Assembly (NCBI GenBank): GCA_028712375.1
Contig: JAQTQG010000014.1
Coordinates: 1 to 33,873, forward strand
From: Candidatus Omnitrophota bacterium
Lineage (GTDB): Bacteria; Omnitrophota; Gorgyraeia; Gygaellales; Profunditerraquicolaceae
DNA length: 33,873 nucleotides
Direction: 5' to 3'
Below the pieces are notes generated by a model, which saw nothing but the letters and a program-made list of their open reading frames with translations, ran no database searches and had not been told where the DNA came from. Every line of letters starts with the position of its first letter. Position 1 is the stretch's first letter. Shown here one piece after another: positions 8,506 to 19,874 of the stretch. The translations under genes were made by a program, and so were the position numbers.

Positions 8506-8509
8506 TCAT
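8480..8509 (-). CDS. Possible 9-aa leader peptide between ilvB and ilvN
   Basis: An ATG overlaps the ilvB stop (TAATG) and opens the reading frame MNPAPSFIK before a TAA. A GGAGG lies about 8 nt upstream, within the end of ilvB, which is a good ribosome site. Translation would run through the left arm of the inverted repeat and open the hairpin that hides the ilvN ribosome site. Too short to support by composition; a hypothesis from position and from the related frames (MNP start) in the other element copies. Confidence 0.35.
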   Translation of the reverse strand: MNPAPSFIK

Positions 8510-10182
8510 TACGCCAGGCCTCCGATAATATTATTAATTGCCTCTCCGGCAGGCACCATCGGAAAGACATTTTCCTCTTCCTCAACGTGAAAATCAATAA
8601 AAACTGTATTATCGGTTTTAATCGCGCGCTCTAAAGCCGGCTTAACCTCTTCTTTTTTAGTCACCCGGATGCCCACCGCTCCATAACTTTCGGCAAGTTT
8701 TACAAAATCCGGGCTGGTGATCGGAGTATAAGAATAGCGGCGTTTATAAAAAAGCTCCTGCCACTGGCGCACCATCCCCAGATATCCGTTATTTAAAATA
8801 GCAACCTTAACATTGATTTTATTAGCCACGCAAGTACCCAGCTCCTGAATATTCATTTGTATCGAACCGTCGCCGGCAATATTGAAAACTGTTTTTTCCG
8901 GACGGCCGAGTTTTGCTCCGATAGAAGCCGGAAAACCGAAACCCATCGTCCCTAAACCGCCGGAGGAAATAAAAGTACGGGGCTTGGTATAATTAAACCA
9001 CTGCGCCGCCCACATCTGATGCTGCCCGACTTCAGTGCAAATAATGGCATCCCCGCCGGTTACCTCGTCAATCTGCTGGATAACATATTGTGGCAGGATT
9101 TTTCCTTTATCTTTATGCCCCATCGGATATTTCTTTTTTAAAGCATCCACGTGTTTTAGCCATTCATCAATTTCCAAACTGTGTTTGATTTCCTGCAAAA
9201 GCTCAATCAGCACCTGCTTTAGATCTCCGACAATCGGAACATCAACATGCACATTCTTACTGATTGAAGAAGGATCAATATCCACATGAATTACTTTAGC
9301 GTTAGGAGCAAACACATCTAATCTGCCGGTCACCCGGTCATCGAAACGTGCGCCAAGAGCAATAATCAAATCTGACTCCATAATACTATGGTTGGCATAG
9401 GCTGTTCCATGCATACCTAACATACCCAATGATTGTTTATGCTTGGAAGGAAAAGCACCTATCCCCATCAAAGTCCAGGTCACCGGACAGCCGATTTTTT
9501 CCGCCAATTCCAATAATTCAAAAGACGCTCCCGAAAGAATAACACCACCACCTATATAAAGTACCGGCTTCTTGGCTTCCATAATCATTTTGGCCGCGCG
9601 CTTAATCTGTCCGGGGTGGCCGGAAAGTTTCGGATTATAGCTTCTAAGTTTTATTTCATCCGGCCAGATAAATTCAGCTTGAGTAACCTGCACATCTTTC
9701 GGTAAATCAATAAGCACCGGGCCTGGACGGCCGGTTGAAGCAATATAAAAAGCCTCTCTTACTATCCTGGCTAAATCCTTGATATCTTTAACTAAATAAT
9801 TATGCTTAGTAACCGGCCGGGTTATACCGGTAATGTCGGCTTCCTGGAAAGCATCATTACCGATTAATGCCGTAGGGACCTGCCCGGTGATCGCGACCAT
9901 CGGAATAGAATCCATATAAGCATTGGCAATCCCGGTCACTAAATTCGTTGCTCCCGGTCCGCTGGTAGCCAGACAAACGCCCACCTTGCCCGTTACGCGG
10001 GCATAGCCATCAGCAGCATGCGCTGCCCCCTGCTCATGGCGGGTAAGAATAAACTTAAATCCTTCGTAGCCATAAAGAGCGTCGAAAGTAGGAAGAATCT
10101 GGCCTCCGGGATAACCGAAAACCACCTCCACCCCTTCACGTTTTAAGCACTCTAAAAGTATTTGCGAACCAGTCATTTTCAT
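8509..10182 (-). CDS. ilvB: Acetolactate synthase large (catalytic) subunit
   Basis: ThDP-dependent enzyme that condenses pyruvate with pyruvate or 2-ketobutyrate, the first common step of valine, leucine and isoleucine synthesis. Visible: '[15 protein letters not shown]' (23-37), the catalytic Glu in '[16 protein letters not shown]', '[18 protein letters not shown]', the FAD-domain stretch '[17 protein letters not shown]', and the ThDP-metal motif '[14 protein letters not shown]' near the C-terminal third. 557 aa is standard. It starts with an ATGA overlap with ilvD and ends next to the TIR element before ilvN. The 'RFDDRVTG' motif separates it from the catabolic AlsS type and fits the anabolic IlvB. 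Confidence 0.95.
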   Translation of the reverse strand: MKMTGSQILLECLKREGVEVVFGYPGGQILPTFDALYGYEGFKFILTRHEQGAAHAADGYARVTGKVGVCLATSGPGATNLVTGIANAYMDSIPMVAITGQVPTALIGNDAFQEADITGITRPVTKHNYLVKDIKDLARIVREAFYIASTGRPGPVLIDLPKDVQVTQAEFIWPDEIKLRSYNPKLSGHPGQIKRAAKMIMEAKKPVLYIGGGVILSGASFELLELAEKIGCPVTWTLMGIGAFPSKHKQSLGMLGMHGTAYANHSIMESDLIIALGARFDDRVTGRLDVFAPNAKVIHVDIDPSSISKNVHVDVPIVGDLKQVLIELLQEIKHSLEIDEWLKHVDALKKKYPMGHKDKGKILPQYVIQQIDEVTGGDAIICTEVGQHQMWAAQWFNYTKPRTFISSGGLGTMGFGFPASIGAKLGRPEKTVFNIAGDGSIQMNIQELGTCVANKINVKVAILNNGYLGMVRQWQELFYKRRYSYTPITSPDFVKLAESYGAVGIRVTKKEEVKPALERAIKTDNTVFIDFHVEEEENVFPMVPAGEAINNIIGGLA

Positions 10183-11831
10183 TTTAATACTGCTCCTTTA
10201 TCTGCGGAGCTCACCAGCCTGGAATAACGGGATAAATAGCCGGTTTTAATTTTAGGCTCCACGCTCTTCCAATTCTTAAACCTTTTTTCTATTTCCGCCT
10301 GGGTTAATTTAACTTCCAGCTTACGGTTAGGAATATCGATAATAATTGTATCACCATCTTTAATAATTGCAATCGGCCCTCCGGCAGAAGCCTCCGGAGA
10401 AATATGTCCGATACAAGGGCCTTTAGTCCCTCCTGAAAAACGGCCGTCAGTAATTAAAGCCACAGAATCCTCAAGGCCCAGCCCGACAATGGCCGCAGTA
10501 GGCGCCAGCATTTCGCGCATTCCCGGCCCGCCCGCCGGCCCTTCATAACGGATTACAATACAGTCGCCTTTTTTTATTTTATTATTCATGATCGCCTGCA
10601 TCGCCTGCTCTTCACGGTTAAATACCCGGGCTTTTCCAGTAAACTGCATCATCTTGGCATTCACCCCGGATTGCTTAACTACCGCTCCGTCAGGCGCAAG
10701 GTTACCATATAAAACTGCAATCCCACCCTGCTTATGATATGCCTGTTCAAACGGCCGGATTACCTCTATATCAAAAATCTTTGCTTTATCAGCGATTTCA
10801 AAGGTAGTCTCACCGCTGACATTAAGCGTATTATTAAGTTTGGATTTTAATCTTTTTAACACCGCGGGAATTCCTCCGGCGTATTCTACATCTTCCATAA
10901 AATGCGTACCCGCCGGTTCAATATTAGTGATGTGCGGGACAGTCTTGCTAATTTTGTCAAAAGTCTTTAAATCCAGATCAATACCTGCCTCATGCGCGAT
11001 ACTCATTAAATGTAAAACCGTATTACTGGAACCGCCTAATGCCATATCCACCACTATCGCGTTCTCTAATGACTTCTTAGTAATAATGTCGCGCGGTTTA
11101 ATATCCTGCTTAACCAACTCAACAATCCGCTCACCGCTAGATTGGGCAATCCGGCGTTTTTTAGCCGAACCCGCCAAAGCTGTACCGCAACCCGGAATAG
11201 ACATCCCCATGGTCTCTGTAAGACAAGCCATGGTATTAGCCGTATATAACCCCTGGCACGAACCTTGCCCAGGGCAAGCTTCCAGCTCTAAACAAGTCAA
11301 CTCTTCTGCAGAGATATCACCTTTTTTCGCCCGCCCCATACCCTCATAAGTGTCATGCACAAAAGCTAACTTTCTTTTATTAAAATGGCCGGCAAGCATC
11401 GGCCCGGCAGTAACAATAATCGCCGGAATATTTAAACGCGCCACCCCCATTAACATGCCCGGAGTGATCTTATCGCAATTCGTCAGGCAGATAATCCCGT
11501 CCAGTTGATGGGCATTGCATACTGTTTCAATCATGTCGGCGACCAACTCGCGCAAAGCCAAAGGATAACACATCCCCAAATGGCCCATCGCAATCCCGTC
11601 ACATATACCCGGAACACCAAACAAAAACGGCACGCCTCCGCCATAACAAACCCCGCGCTCAATAAATCTTTCCATATCGCGCATGCCGACATGCCCGGGA
11701 ATAAGGTCAGTAAAAGACGTAGCTACTCCGATAAACGGCCGTTTTAAATCATTGCGCGATAAACCGGTAGCATGCAAAAGCGCCCGATGCGGCACTCTTT
11801 CCAAACCTTTTTTTATTTGATCTGAACGCAT
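10179..11831 (-). CDS. ilvD: Dihydroxy-acid dehydratase
   Basis: Fe-S enzyme that dehydrates the 2,3-dihydroxy acids to the keto-acids of valine and isoleucine. Motifs: '[15 protein letters not shown]' (38-52), '[13 protein letters not shown]' (75-87), cluster Cys119 in '[10 protein letters not shown]', a further cysteine region '[17 protein letters not shown]', and the C-terminal '[19 protein letters not shown]'. 550 aa is typical. The 'PGHVGMRD' form resembles the E. coli-like branch, while '[16 protein letters not shown]' is closer to the archaeal/plant branch, so cluster type (2Fe-2S or 4Fe-4S) should not be assumed. A good ribosome site (AAGGAGAAATT) precedes the ATG. ilvB follows with a 4-nt overlap. 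Confidence 0.95.
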   Translation of the reverse strand: MRSDQIKKGLERVPHRALLHATGLSRNDLKRPFIGVATSFTDLIPGHVGMRDMERFIERGVCYGGGVPFLFGVPGICDGIAMGHLGMCYPLALRELVADMIETVCNAHQLDGIICLTNCDKITPGMLMGVARLNIPAIIVTAGPMLAGHFNKRKLAFVHDTYEGMGRAKKGDISAEELTCLELEACPGQGSCQGLYTANTMACLTETMGMSIPGCGTALAGSAKKRRIAQSSGERIVELVKQDIKPRDIITKKSLENAIVVDMALGGSSNTVLHLMSIAHEAGIDLDLKTFDKISKTVPHITNIEPAGTHFMEDVEYAGGIPAVLKRLKSKLNNTLNVSGETTFEIADKAKIFDIEVIRPFEQAYHKQGGIAVLYGNLAPDGAVVKQSGVNAKMMQFTGKARVFNREEQAMQAIMNNKIKKGDCIVIRYEGPAGGPGMREMLAPTAAIVGLGLEDSVALITDGRFSGGTKGPCIGHISPEASAGGPIAIIKDGDTIIIDIPNRKLEVKLTQAEIEKRFKNWKSVEPKIKTGYLSRYSRLVSSADKGAVLK

Positions 11832-11846
11832 AATTTCTCCTTACCC

Positions 11847-11910
11847 GGGATGATTCCTAAAAAAGCTTTTTTAAGAAGCAGGCTTGCTTTATTAAAACAA
11901 GCGCCATCCC
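11847..11910. repeat. Branched hairpin element in the aldolase-ilvD spacer
   Basis: Outer arms GGGATG (11847-11852) and CATCCC (11905-11910) enclose two hairpins: a perfect 16-bp palindrome TAAAAAAGCTTTTTTA (11858-11873) and GCTTG/CAAGC (11882-11886/11898-11902). The three-way-junction layout resembles the element upstream of metK, though the sequence is different. It fills most of the 88-nt gap between the class II aldolase and ilvD. Confidence 0.6.
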
Positions 11911-11919
11911 TGATTAAAT

Positions 11920-13245
11920 TTAGTCAGCGCCTTCTCCATCGTGCACAACAGCTGCGGCATCCTGGCGCTTACGCACAATTACTCTTTTTAAAGTAACATA
12001 TTTATCAACCAGCGCCGAATTATTTACAGCGTTTAGCTGCTTAAAAAGAAAATCGAATTTATTTTCAATCTCCGCGGCAATTGCATCACGCACGCTTTGC
12101 GGCAGGCTCATAATCTCTTTCTTAAACGGCCCCAATGCTTTTTTTCTGGTCTTATAGAAAAACTGCTCCTGGGTCTCCCCGGCTTTTGCTTCATTGGCGG
12201 CATTAGTTTTAAGCCATTCATAAATCCTATTCTTTAGGTCCGCAGGAAAATGCTTAGAATCAAAAATCATATTCTGAAATTGTGTTGCCAAGTGCACTTC
12301 GCAAGCTTCACATTCGGCGAATTTATGAAATGCCTCTTCCGGCAAGGTAGATGCGCCGTGCTGGACTGCCCCGCCTAAACCGAATTCTTTACGCGCCAGC
12401 GCCGAGAGATTCTTTAAAGTTTCAAAATCTAATTTTACCTGGGCAATAGATCCATCAGGCAGAACCACGCCGCCGTGAGATGTACCGGTTTGAATAGAGA
12501 TCTTGCTAATCCCGGCTAAACCTTTACGCAGGCGCTGTTTAAAACCCGTCATAAATGCCCGTAAATCCTCAGGCGTAGAATTCTGATGCCCCACTTCGCC
12601 GATCTCCCCGCCTACCGAAACCGTAATTCCTTTGGGCTCAATGCGTCGGATAAATTGCGTAAGCTTTGCGCATACTTCGTAATTTAAGTACTGCTGATCC
12701 GCTACCTTGGGTTTACTTAAATCTACCAGGGTCGAAGAATCAATATCAATATTATAGAAACCTGCGCCAATGGCCTCGGTAATAATCGCCTGCAATGCTG
12801 CAATCTCCTTATCCGGGTTCTCTTGGTATTTTTTCAGATTAGCCTGAAAATGATCCCCTTGGATAAACACCGGTCCGGCATAATTTTCTTTGATTGCCGC
12901 AGCCAGAATTACTGCAGAATATTCTACCGGCGGCTGAGCAGTATAGCCCATTTCAGACTTAGCGATCTCAAAGATAAAAGTTTTAGAATTATTCTTTTTA
13001 CCTACCCTGAATAATGCCCTGGCTAAATCATAAGTTAAACTGCGGATATTGATCGCCGGGACAGTGGATCCGCTGAACTCTTCTTTCCCGCGCGCCATAT
13101 AATAATCTTGAATACTGGATGGATAAATACCCTTCTTGTAAGCAAGATCCGCAATTTTTTTAGCTAATTTCTTTTTCAAAACTACATCATCGGTCATTAT
13201 TAAATTAGTTACAATTTTATCAATCTCCAGCGGCTTCCTTCCCAT
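11920..13245 (-). CDS. Class II (zinc) aldolase, probable fructose-bisphosphate aldolase
   Basis: A metal-dependent aldolase-fold protein, probably cleaving fructose 1,6-bisphosphate. Likely metal and catalytic residues are in 'IQGDHF' (D131, H132), 'GGEIGEVGH' (E214), 'GTSHGG' (H257) and 'QHGAST' (H296); 'GFYNIDIDSST' is the usual substrate strand. At 441 aa it is much longer than normal Fba (280-360), with a roughly 50-aa N-terminal helical part and a long C-terminal helical tail. In length and in some motifs it leans towards the GatZ/KbaZ-like branch. Function is inferred from pfkA immediately upstream in the same direction; tagatose bisphosphate or another sugar bisphosphate is possible. 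Ribosome site AAGGAGAAAGG is good. Confidence 0.75.
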   Translation of the reverse strand: MGRKPLEIDKIVTNLIMTDDVVLKKKLAKKIADLAYKKGIYPSSIQDYYMARGKEEFSGSTVPAINIRSLTYDLARALFRVGKKNNSKTFIFEIAKSEMGYTAQPPVEYSAVILAAAIKENYAGPVFIQGDHFQANLKKYQENPDKEIAALQAIITEAIGAGFYNIDIDSSTLVDLSKPKVADQQYLNYEVCAKLTQFIRRIEPKGITVSVGGEIGEVGHQNSTPEDLRAFMTGFKQRLRKGLAGISKISIQTGTSHGGVVLPDGSIAQVKLDFETLKNLSALARKEFGLGGAVQHGASTLPEEAFHKFAECEACEVHLATQFQNMIFDSKHFPADLKNRIYEWLKTNAANEAKAGETQEQFFYKTRKKALGPFKKEIMSLPQSVRDAIAAEIENKFDFLFKQLNAVNNSALVDKYVTLKRVIVRKRQDAAAVVHDGEGAD

Positions 13246-13263
13246 TTTACCTTTCTCCTTGTT

Positions 13264-13292
13264 ATTATCCCTGCTCGTTGCCTTACAAGGAT
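13264..13292 (-). repeat. Short 'GCAACGAGCA' hairpin repeat, copy 1
   Basis: On the minus strand ATCCTTG pairs with CAGGGAT (one G-T pair) around the loop TAAGGCAACGAG, followed by AAT. It matches about 25 of 29 positions of the plus-strand copy at 22135-22163. It lies in the pfkA-aldolase spacer, just upstream of the aldolase ribosome site. Confidence 0.55.
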
Positions 13293-13335
13293 TTTGTTAA
13301 ATTGAATTAAACTTTTTCAGAACCCACAATTACGC

Positions 13336-13351
13336 GCTTACGCTCGTAAGC
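13336..13351. repeat. CTTAC/GTAAG hairpin, pfkA-aldolase spacer
   Basis: GCTTACG (13336-13342) pairs perfectly with CGTAAGC (13345-13351), with a 2-nt centre. A minimal member of the CTTAC...GTAAG hairpin group seen in other spacers of this window. Confidence 0.5.
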
Positions 13352-13379
13352 ATTTCGTTAAATTAAAACTTTAAGGTGC

Positions 13380-16814
<3,435 letters not shown>

Positions 16815-16832
16815 GACTCCTCCTTTAAATAA

Positions 16833-16957
16833 GCGGACAGCTTACGGAGTCCGTAAGGACGACGTAAGTTGTAGCTCCGGCTTGCCGGAGCGTCCGCGAA
16901 TTTATTCCGCCGAAATGCAAAAATTCTAGAGAATTTTTGCATGAATTTGAGGCGGAA
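16833..16957. repeat. Composite structured element, copy 1 (upstream of metK)
   Basis: Part 2 (16833-16897) can fold as a three-way junction: GCGGAC/GTCCGC closes two hairpins, GCTTACG/CGTAAGT (with GTCC-GTAA-GGAC at the tip) and the perfect GCTCCGGC-TT-GCCGGAGC. Part 1 (16905-16957) is TTCCGCC/GGCGGAA enclosing a perfect 13+2+13 palindrome (ATGCAAAAATTCT at 16915-16927). The same architecture, with compensating base changes, is at 25319-25432. It begins 4 nt after the nucleotidyltransferase stop. Confidence 0.8.
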
Positions 16958-16961
16958 CATT

Positions 16962-17702
16962 TTATGTTATAAATTTATCTTTTGCCGCGTTTAAATACTT
17001 ATGATCACCGATATCAAACCATGACCCGTTGAAAACATGCCCGTAAACAACAGCCCGGCCGATTAGCCAAGCAATATAGCTTCCGGTAGCATCGGCTTTT
17101 CTTTTTTTACCCAGCAGATACTTATTAATCAGATTCAAACAATCCTTCGATATATAATACAAACACATCGCCACTAAATTTGAATCCGGATGCTTAGGTT
17201 TCTCTTGGAAGCTGATTACTTGCTTTAACTCGTCTAGCTTAACTACACCGTAACGACAAGCATCTTTTGCCTGCTTTAACCTATACAGGCCTATACCGAC
17301 AGAAACAGCATTATTCTTAGAAGCAGTCAAAAACTTTTGCAAAGAACCGCTGAATAAATTGTCACCACCCACAACTAAAAGATCCTGGCAAATTTTTTTC
17401 TTCTTTATTACAAAATTTATATCTCCGATCGCTCCCAACCTATCCTGATTATTTTTAGTCAGGTCATCAACCAGAGTAATTTTTTTATGAAATTTTACTG
17501 TTTTAAACCACTTTCTAAAATCTGATATAAATTTACTATTAGTAACAATATAAATCTCATCAATGCTATCAATTACTTCTAATTTATCAATAATATAATT
17601 AATAATCGGCCGCCCTTTTACCTCCAGCAGCGGTTTAGGGTATTTTTTAGTTAATGGATACAACCGGGTAGCATACCCGGCAGCTAAAATCAAAGCTTTC
17701 AT
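16962..17702 (-). CDS. Sugar-phosphate nucleotidyltransferase (NDP-sugar pyrophosphorylase family)
   Basis: A 246-aa GT-A-fold nucleotidyltransferase that would couple an NTP to a sugar 1-phosphate. The signature 'LAAGYATRLYPLTKKYPKPLL' is at the N-terminus (about 6-26), with metal site 'VGGDNLFSG' and 'VSFQEKP'-like 'VISFQEKPKHP'. It is closest in look to glucose-1-phosphate thymidylyl- or uridylyltransferases; the sugar and base are not decided by sequence alone. The gene is more AT-rich than its neighbours (three 60-nt lines in its middle count to 33, 27 and 22% GC, against 40% for a line in ptsI) and is bounded by repeats on both sides, suggesting a recent arrival. Its ATG and ribosome site lie in the right arm of TIR element A2. 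Confidence 0.82.
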   Translation of the reverse strand: MKALILAAGYATRLYPLTKKYPKPLLEVKGRPIINYIIDKLEVIDSIDEIYIVTNSKFISDFRKWFKTVKFHKKITLVDDLTKNNQDRLGAIGDINFVIKKKKICQDLLVVGGDNLFSGSLQKFLTASKNNAVSVGIGLYRLKQAKDACRYGVVKLDELKQVISFQEKPKHPDSNLVAMCLYYISKDCLNLINKYLLGKKRKADATGSYIAWLIGRAVVYGHVFNGSWFDIGDHKYLNAAKDKFIT

Positions 17703-17779
17703 CCCGTGCCTTCTTTTTTATTCAGTTCACTAAACCCGACACCTCTAATCTTTAAATATTCAGAAGGTACGGGATTCAA
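17699..17779 (-). CDS. Possible 26-aa frame spanning TIR element A2
   Basis: Reading from a TTG 2 nt after the ptsI stop gives MNPVPSEYLKIRGVGFSELN and continues six residues to a TGA that overlaps the next ATG (ATGA). It has no clear ribosome site. The MNPxxS start and a Leu-Asn-x-x-(Glu/Lys)-Gly-like end recur in copies A1 and A4, which could mean a former or real leader peptide, or simply conserved repeat sequence. Confidence 0.2.
   Translation of the reverse strand: MNPVPSEYLKIRGVGFSELNKKEGTG
17701..17775 (-). repeat. TIR element, copy A2, carrying the nucleotidyltransferase ribosome site and start
   Basis: ATCCCGTGCCTTCT (17701-17714) and AGAAGGTACGGGAT (17762-17775) pair over 14 bp with one G-T pair; the same base pair in A1 is another combination, so pairing is kept while sequence drifts. 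The 75-bp unit fills the gap between ptsI and the nucleotidyltransferase. As in A1, the right arm gives the ribosome site (AGAAGG) and the AT of the ATG, and there is an internal half-copy (AGAGGTGTCGGG). Confidence 0.85.
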
Positions 17780-17780
17780 T

Positions 17781-19511
17781 TTATTTCAAAATTTCCGCTA
17801 ATTTATTTTGCGAAAATTCTTCAACTTCTTTGCCGGTAGAAAGCTTCAACGCATCCAGCGCAATCTTTTGAGCAGATTTAAAGCCTATCGCACGAATTAT
17901 ATATTTTAACTCCGGGATTACCTGCGGAGGCAAGCTAAATTCATCTAAACCTAAACCCAAAAGAATAAGCGCCAAAGACGGCTCCCCAGCCATCTCTCCG
18001 CACATGGCTACTTTAATTTTAGCCTGATGCGCCGCATCAATAATACTTTTGACTAATCTTAAAACTGCCGGATGAGCCGGGTCATAAAGATAAGCGACTT
18101 TCTCATTGCTGCGGTCAACCGCCAAAGAATATTGGATTAAATCATTGGTCCCAATACTAAAGAAATCTGCTTCACGGGCCAAGATGTCTGCGGTCATTGC
18201 CGCTGACGGAACTTCTACCATTACCCCTACTTCAATTTTATCGTTAAATTTGAGGCTGTTTTTCCTTAATTCATTTTTAGCTTCCTCAAGCAGCTGGTTT
18301 GCCTGGCGCAACTCCTCAATCCCGGAAATCATCGGATACATTAATTTAAGGTTTCCGTGCACGGAAGCCCGCAAGATAGCACGCAGCTGCAGCTTAAATA
18401 TATCCGGCCGCGCCAAACAGAACCTAATTGCCCTCCACCCGAGAAATGGCTGCATTTCGTGAGGAACCTTAAACTGCGATAGAAATTTATCCCCTCCAAT
18501 ATCCAGAGTGCGGATAACTACCGAATGCGGGTTCATCTCTTCCGCTACATACTTATAAGCCTGATAATGCTCTTCCTCACTGGGAGAATCCTTGCGGTTC
18601 ATATAAAAAAACTCGGTGCGGTAAAGCCCGATCCCCTGTCCACCGTGCAGCTTAACACTAGGAACTTCATCAGGAAACTCAATATTTGCATTAATTATAA
18701 TTGTCTGGCCATCGATAGTAACCGCTGCTAAATCCTTTACCGATAGAAATTTATCAATAATCCCTTTTAATTTTTCGAGCTTCTGCTGATAGCTCTTGAG
18801 TGTTTCTTCATCAGGATTGATAATAACGATCCCGGTACTACCATCTACAATCAGTATATCCCCCGGGTTTACTTTGGAAGTAACCCCTTCTAAGCCTACA
18901 ACGGCCGGTATCTCCAGGGACTTGGCCATAATTGCAGTATGCGAAGTTTTGCCGCCGATATCCGTAACAAAAGCTGCAACATTTTTAGAATGCATTGCCG
19001 CGGTATCGGAAGGGGAAATATCGTGAGCAACAATAATCGCCCTACCGGCAACATCATCTAACCCCTTCTTCTTTTTACCCAGAATATTTCTTAATATCCT
19101 TTTTCCAACATCATTAATATCCGCAGTGCGTTCTTTAAGATACTCATCCTCAATTTCCAGGAAAACACCAATATATTTTTTTAGGACTTCAGAAAAGATA
19201 TAGGCAACATTAAGTTGTTCTTTTTTTAAGCGGCTGATTACCTCTTCAATGAGCATCCGGTCTTCCAAGACTAACAAATGCGCATCAAAGATTTGCGCTT
19301 CCTGCTGACCCATATCCGAACTGATTCTTTTCTGTAATTCAATAATTTCCCGGCGGGTCTGAATCAATGCTTCTTCAAACAGCTGAATCTGGGCAGGAAT
19401 ATCCGTCCAGACAATTGTTTCGCGCGAAACAATAAATTCTTCTTTGCCCAACATATAAGCCGGGCCGATACTCACACCACCTGCCGCAGCAATCCCTTTT
19501 AGTTGAATCAT
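17781..19511 (-). CDS. ptsI: PTS enzyme I (phosphoenolpyruvate-protein phosphotransferase)
   Basis: Autophosphorylates from phosphoenolpyruvate and passes the phosphate to HPr. The active His191 is in 'GGKTSHTAIMAKSLEIPAV' (186-204). Downstream are 'GIGLYRTEFFYM', 'RTLDIGGDKFL' and the PEP-domain Cys region 'VAMCGEMAGEP'. 576 aa is the standard EI length. No GAF domain is present, so it is not the PtsP (nitrogen PTS) form. Its start overlaps ptsH (ATGA). With only PtsN as an EIIA-type partner in the cluster, the pathway here may be regulatory rather than for sugar uptake. Confidence 0.94.
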   Translation of the reverse strand: MIQLKGIAAAGGVSIGPAYMLGKEEFIVSRETIVWTDIPAQIQLFEEALIQTRREIIELQKRISSDMGQQEAQIFDAHLLVLEDRMLIEEVISRLKKEQLNVAYIFSEVLKKYIGVFLEIEDEYLKERTADINDVGKRILRNILGKKKKGLDDVAGRAIIVAHDISPSDTAAMHSKNVAAFVTDIGGKTSHTAIMAKSLEIPAVVGLEGVTSKVNPGDILIVDGSTGIVIINPDEETLKSYQQKLEKLKGIIDKFLSVKDLAAVTIDGQTIIINANIEFPDEVPSVKLHGGQGIGLYRTEFFYMNRKDSPSEEEHYQAYKYVAEEMNPHSVVIRTLDIGGDKFLSQFKVPHEMQPFLGWRAIRFCLARPDIFKLQLRAILRASVHGNLKLMYPMISGIEELRQANQLLEEAKNELRKNSLKFNDKIEVGVMVEVPSAAMTADILAREADFFSIGTNDLIQYSLAVDRSNEKVAYLYDPAHPAVLRLVKSIIDAAHQAKIKVAMCGEMAGEPSLALILLGLGLDEFSLPPQVIPELKYIIRAIGFKSAQKIALDALKLSTGKEVEEFSQNKLAEILK

Positions 19512-19777
19512 AACTCTTCCTCGCTACTAATCAGCTTTTCCAGTTCCAGCAATGCTGCTTCAGCATCTACCCCATCAGCCTCGACAACAATTAAACTGTC
19601 TTTTTCCGCCCCCAACATAAGAATGCCCATAATGGACTTACCATTTACCTCTTCATCATCATGACGCACAGTGATCCGCGCATCAAATTTATTAGCAATT
19701 TGCACAAATACAGCAGCGGGCCGCGCATGCAATCCTTGCTTATTTTTTACGATTAATTCTTTTTTAACTAGTGGCAT
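19508..19777 (-). CDS. ptsH: Phosphocarrier protein HPr
   Basis: Small phosphate carrier (89 aa) between enzyme I and EIIA proteins. The catalytic His17 with its Arg lies in 'GLHARPAA' (15-22). The regulatory Ser48 is in 'NGKSIMGILML', matching the Ser46 site phosphorylated by HPr kinase in other bacteria; no kinase gene is in the window. The rest of the protein ('ADGVDAEAALLELEKLI') is typical. It sits between yvcK and ptsI. The spacer before its ATG is largely a structured repeat (19789-19871), and no strong Shine-Dalgarno is visible. Confidence 0.94.
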   Translation of the reverse strand: MPLVKKELIVKNKQGLHARPAAVFVQIANKFDARITVRHDDEEVNGKSIMGILMLGAEKDSLIVVEADGVDAEAALLELEKLISSEEEL

Positions 19778-19788
19778 TTAATGAAAGC

Positions 19789-19871
19789 TTAACTTACGAA
19801 CACGTAGTGTGAGTAAGTTAATGCGTGAATTAATCCCCGCGTTTAGCTTCAAATATAGAGAAGCTGCGGGG
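19789..19871. repeat. Composite element between yvcK and ptsH
   Basis: TTAACTTAC (19789-19797) pairs with GTAAGTTAA (19813-19821), with ACAC-GTA-GTGT at the tip. This is the same 9-bp stem as at 6893-6926, in reverse orientation. Then CCCCGC (19835-19840) pairs with GCGGGG (19866-19871) around an inner AGCTTC/GAAGCT stem. The order (CTTAC hairpin, ATTAATCC linker, GC-closed hairpin next to the upstream stop) is the same as in the elements at 16833 and 25319. Confidence 0.75.
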
Positions 19872-19874
19872 AGA

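Noticed and set aside
8427-8508. Classical ilv attenuator with leucine/valine/isoleucine-rich leader peptide
   Set aside because: The small frame MNPAPSFIK has no run of branched-chain codons and there is no terminator U-tract. A coupling hairpin explains the sequence better.
10840-11349. 169-aa plus-strand ORF inside ilvD
   Set aside because: Frame shadow of a highly conserved gene on the other strand.
16815-16961. SAM riboswitch upstream of metK
   Set aside because: The spacer is strongly structured, but I see none of the SAM-I, SAM-II or SAM-III core sequences. A related element lies before the rpsB promoter, which has no link to SAM.
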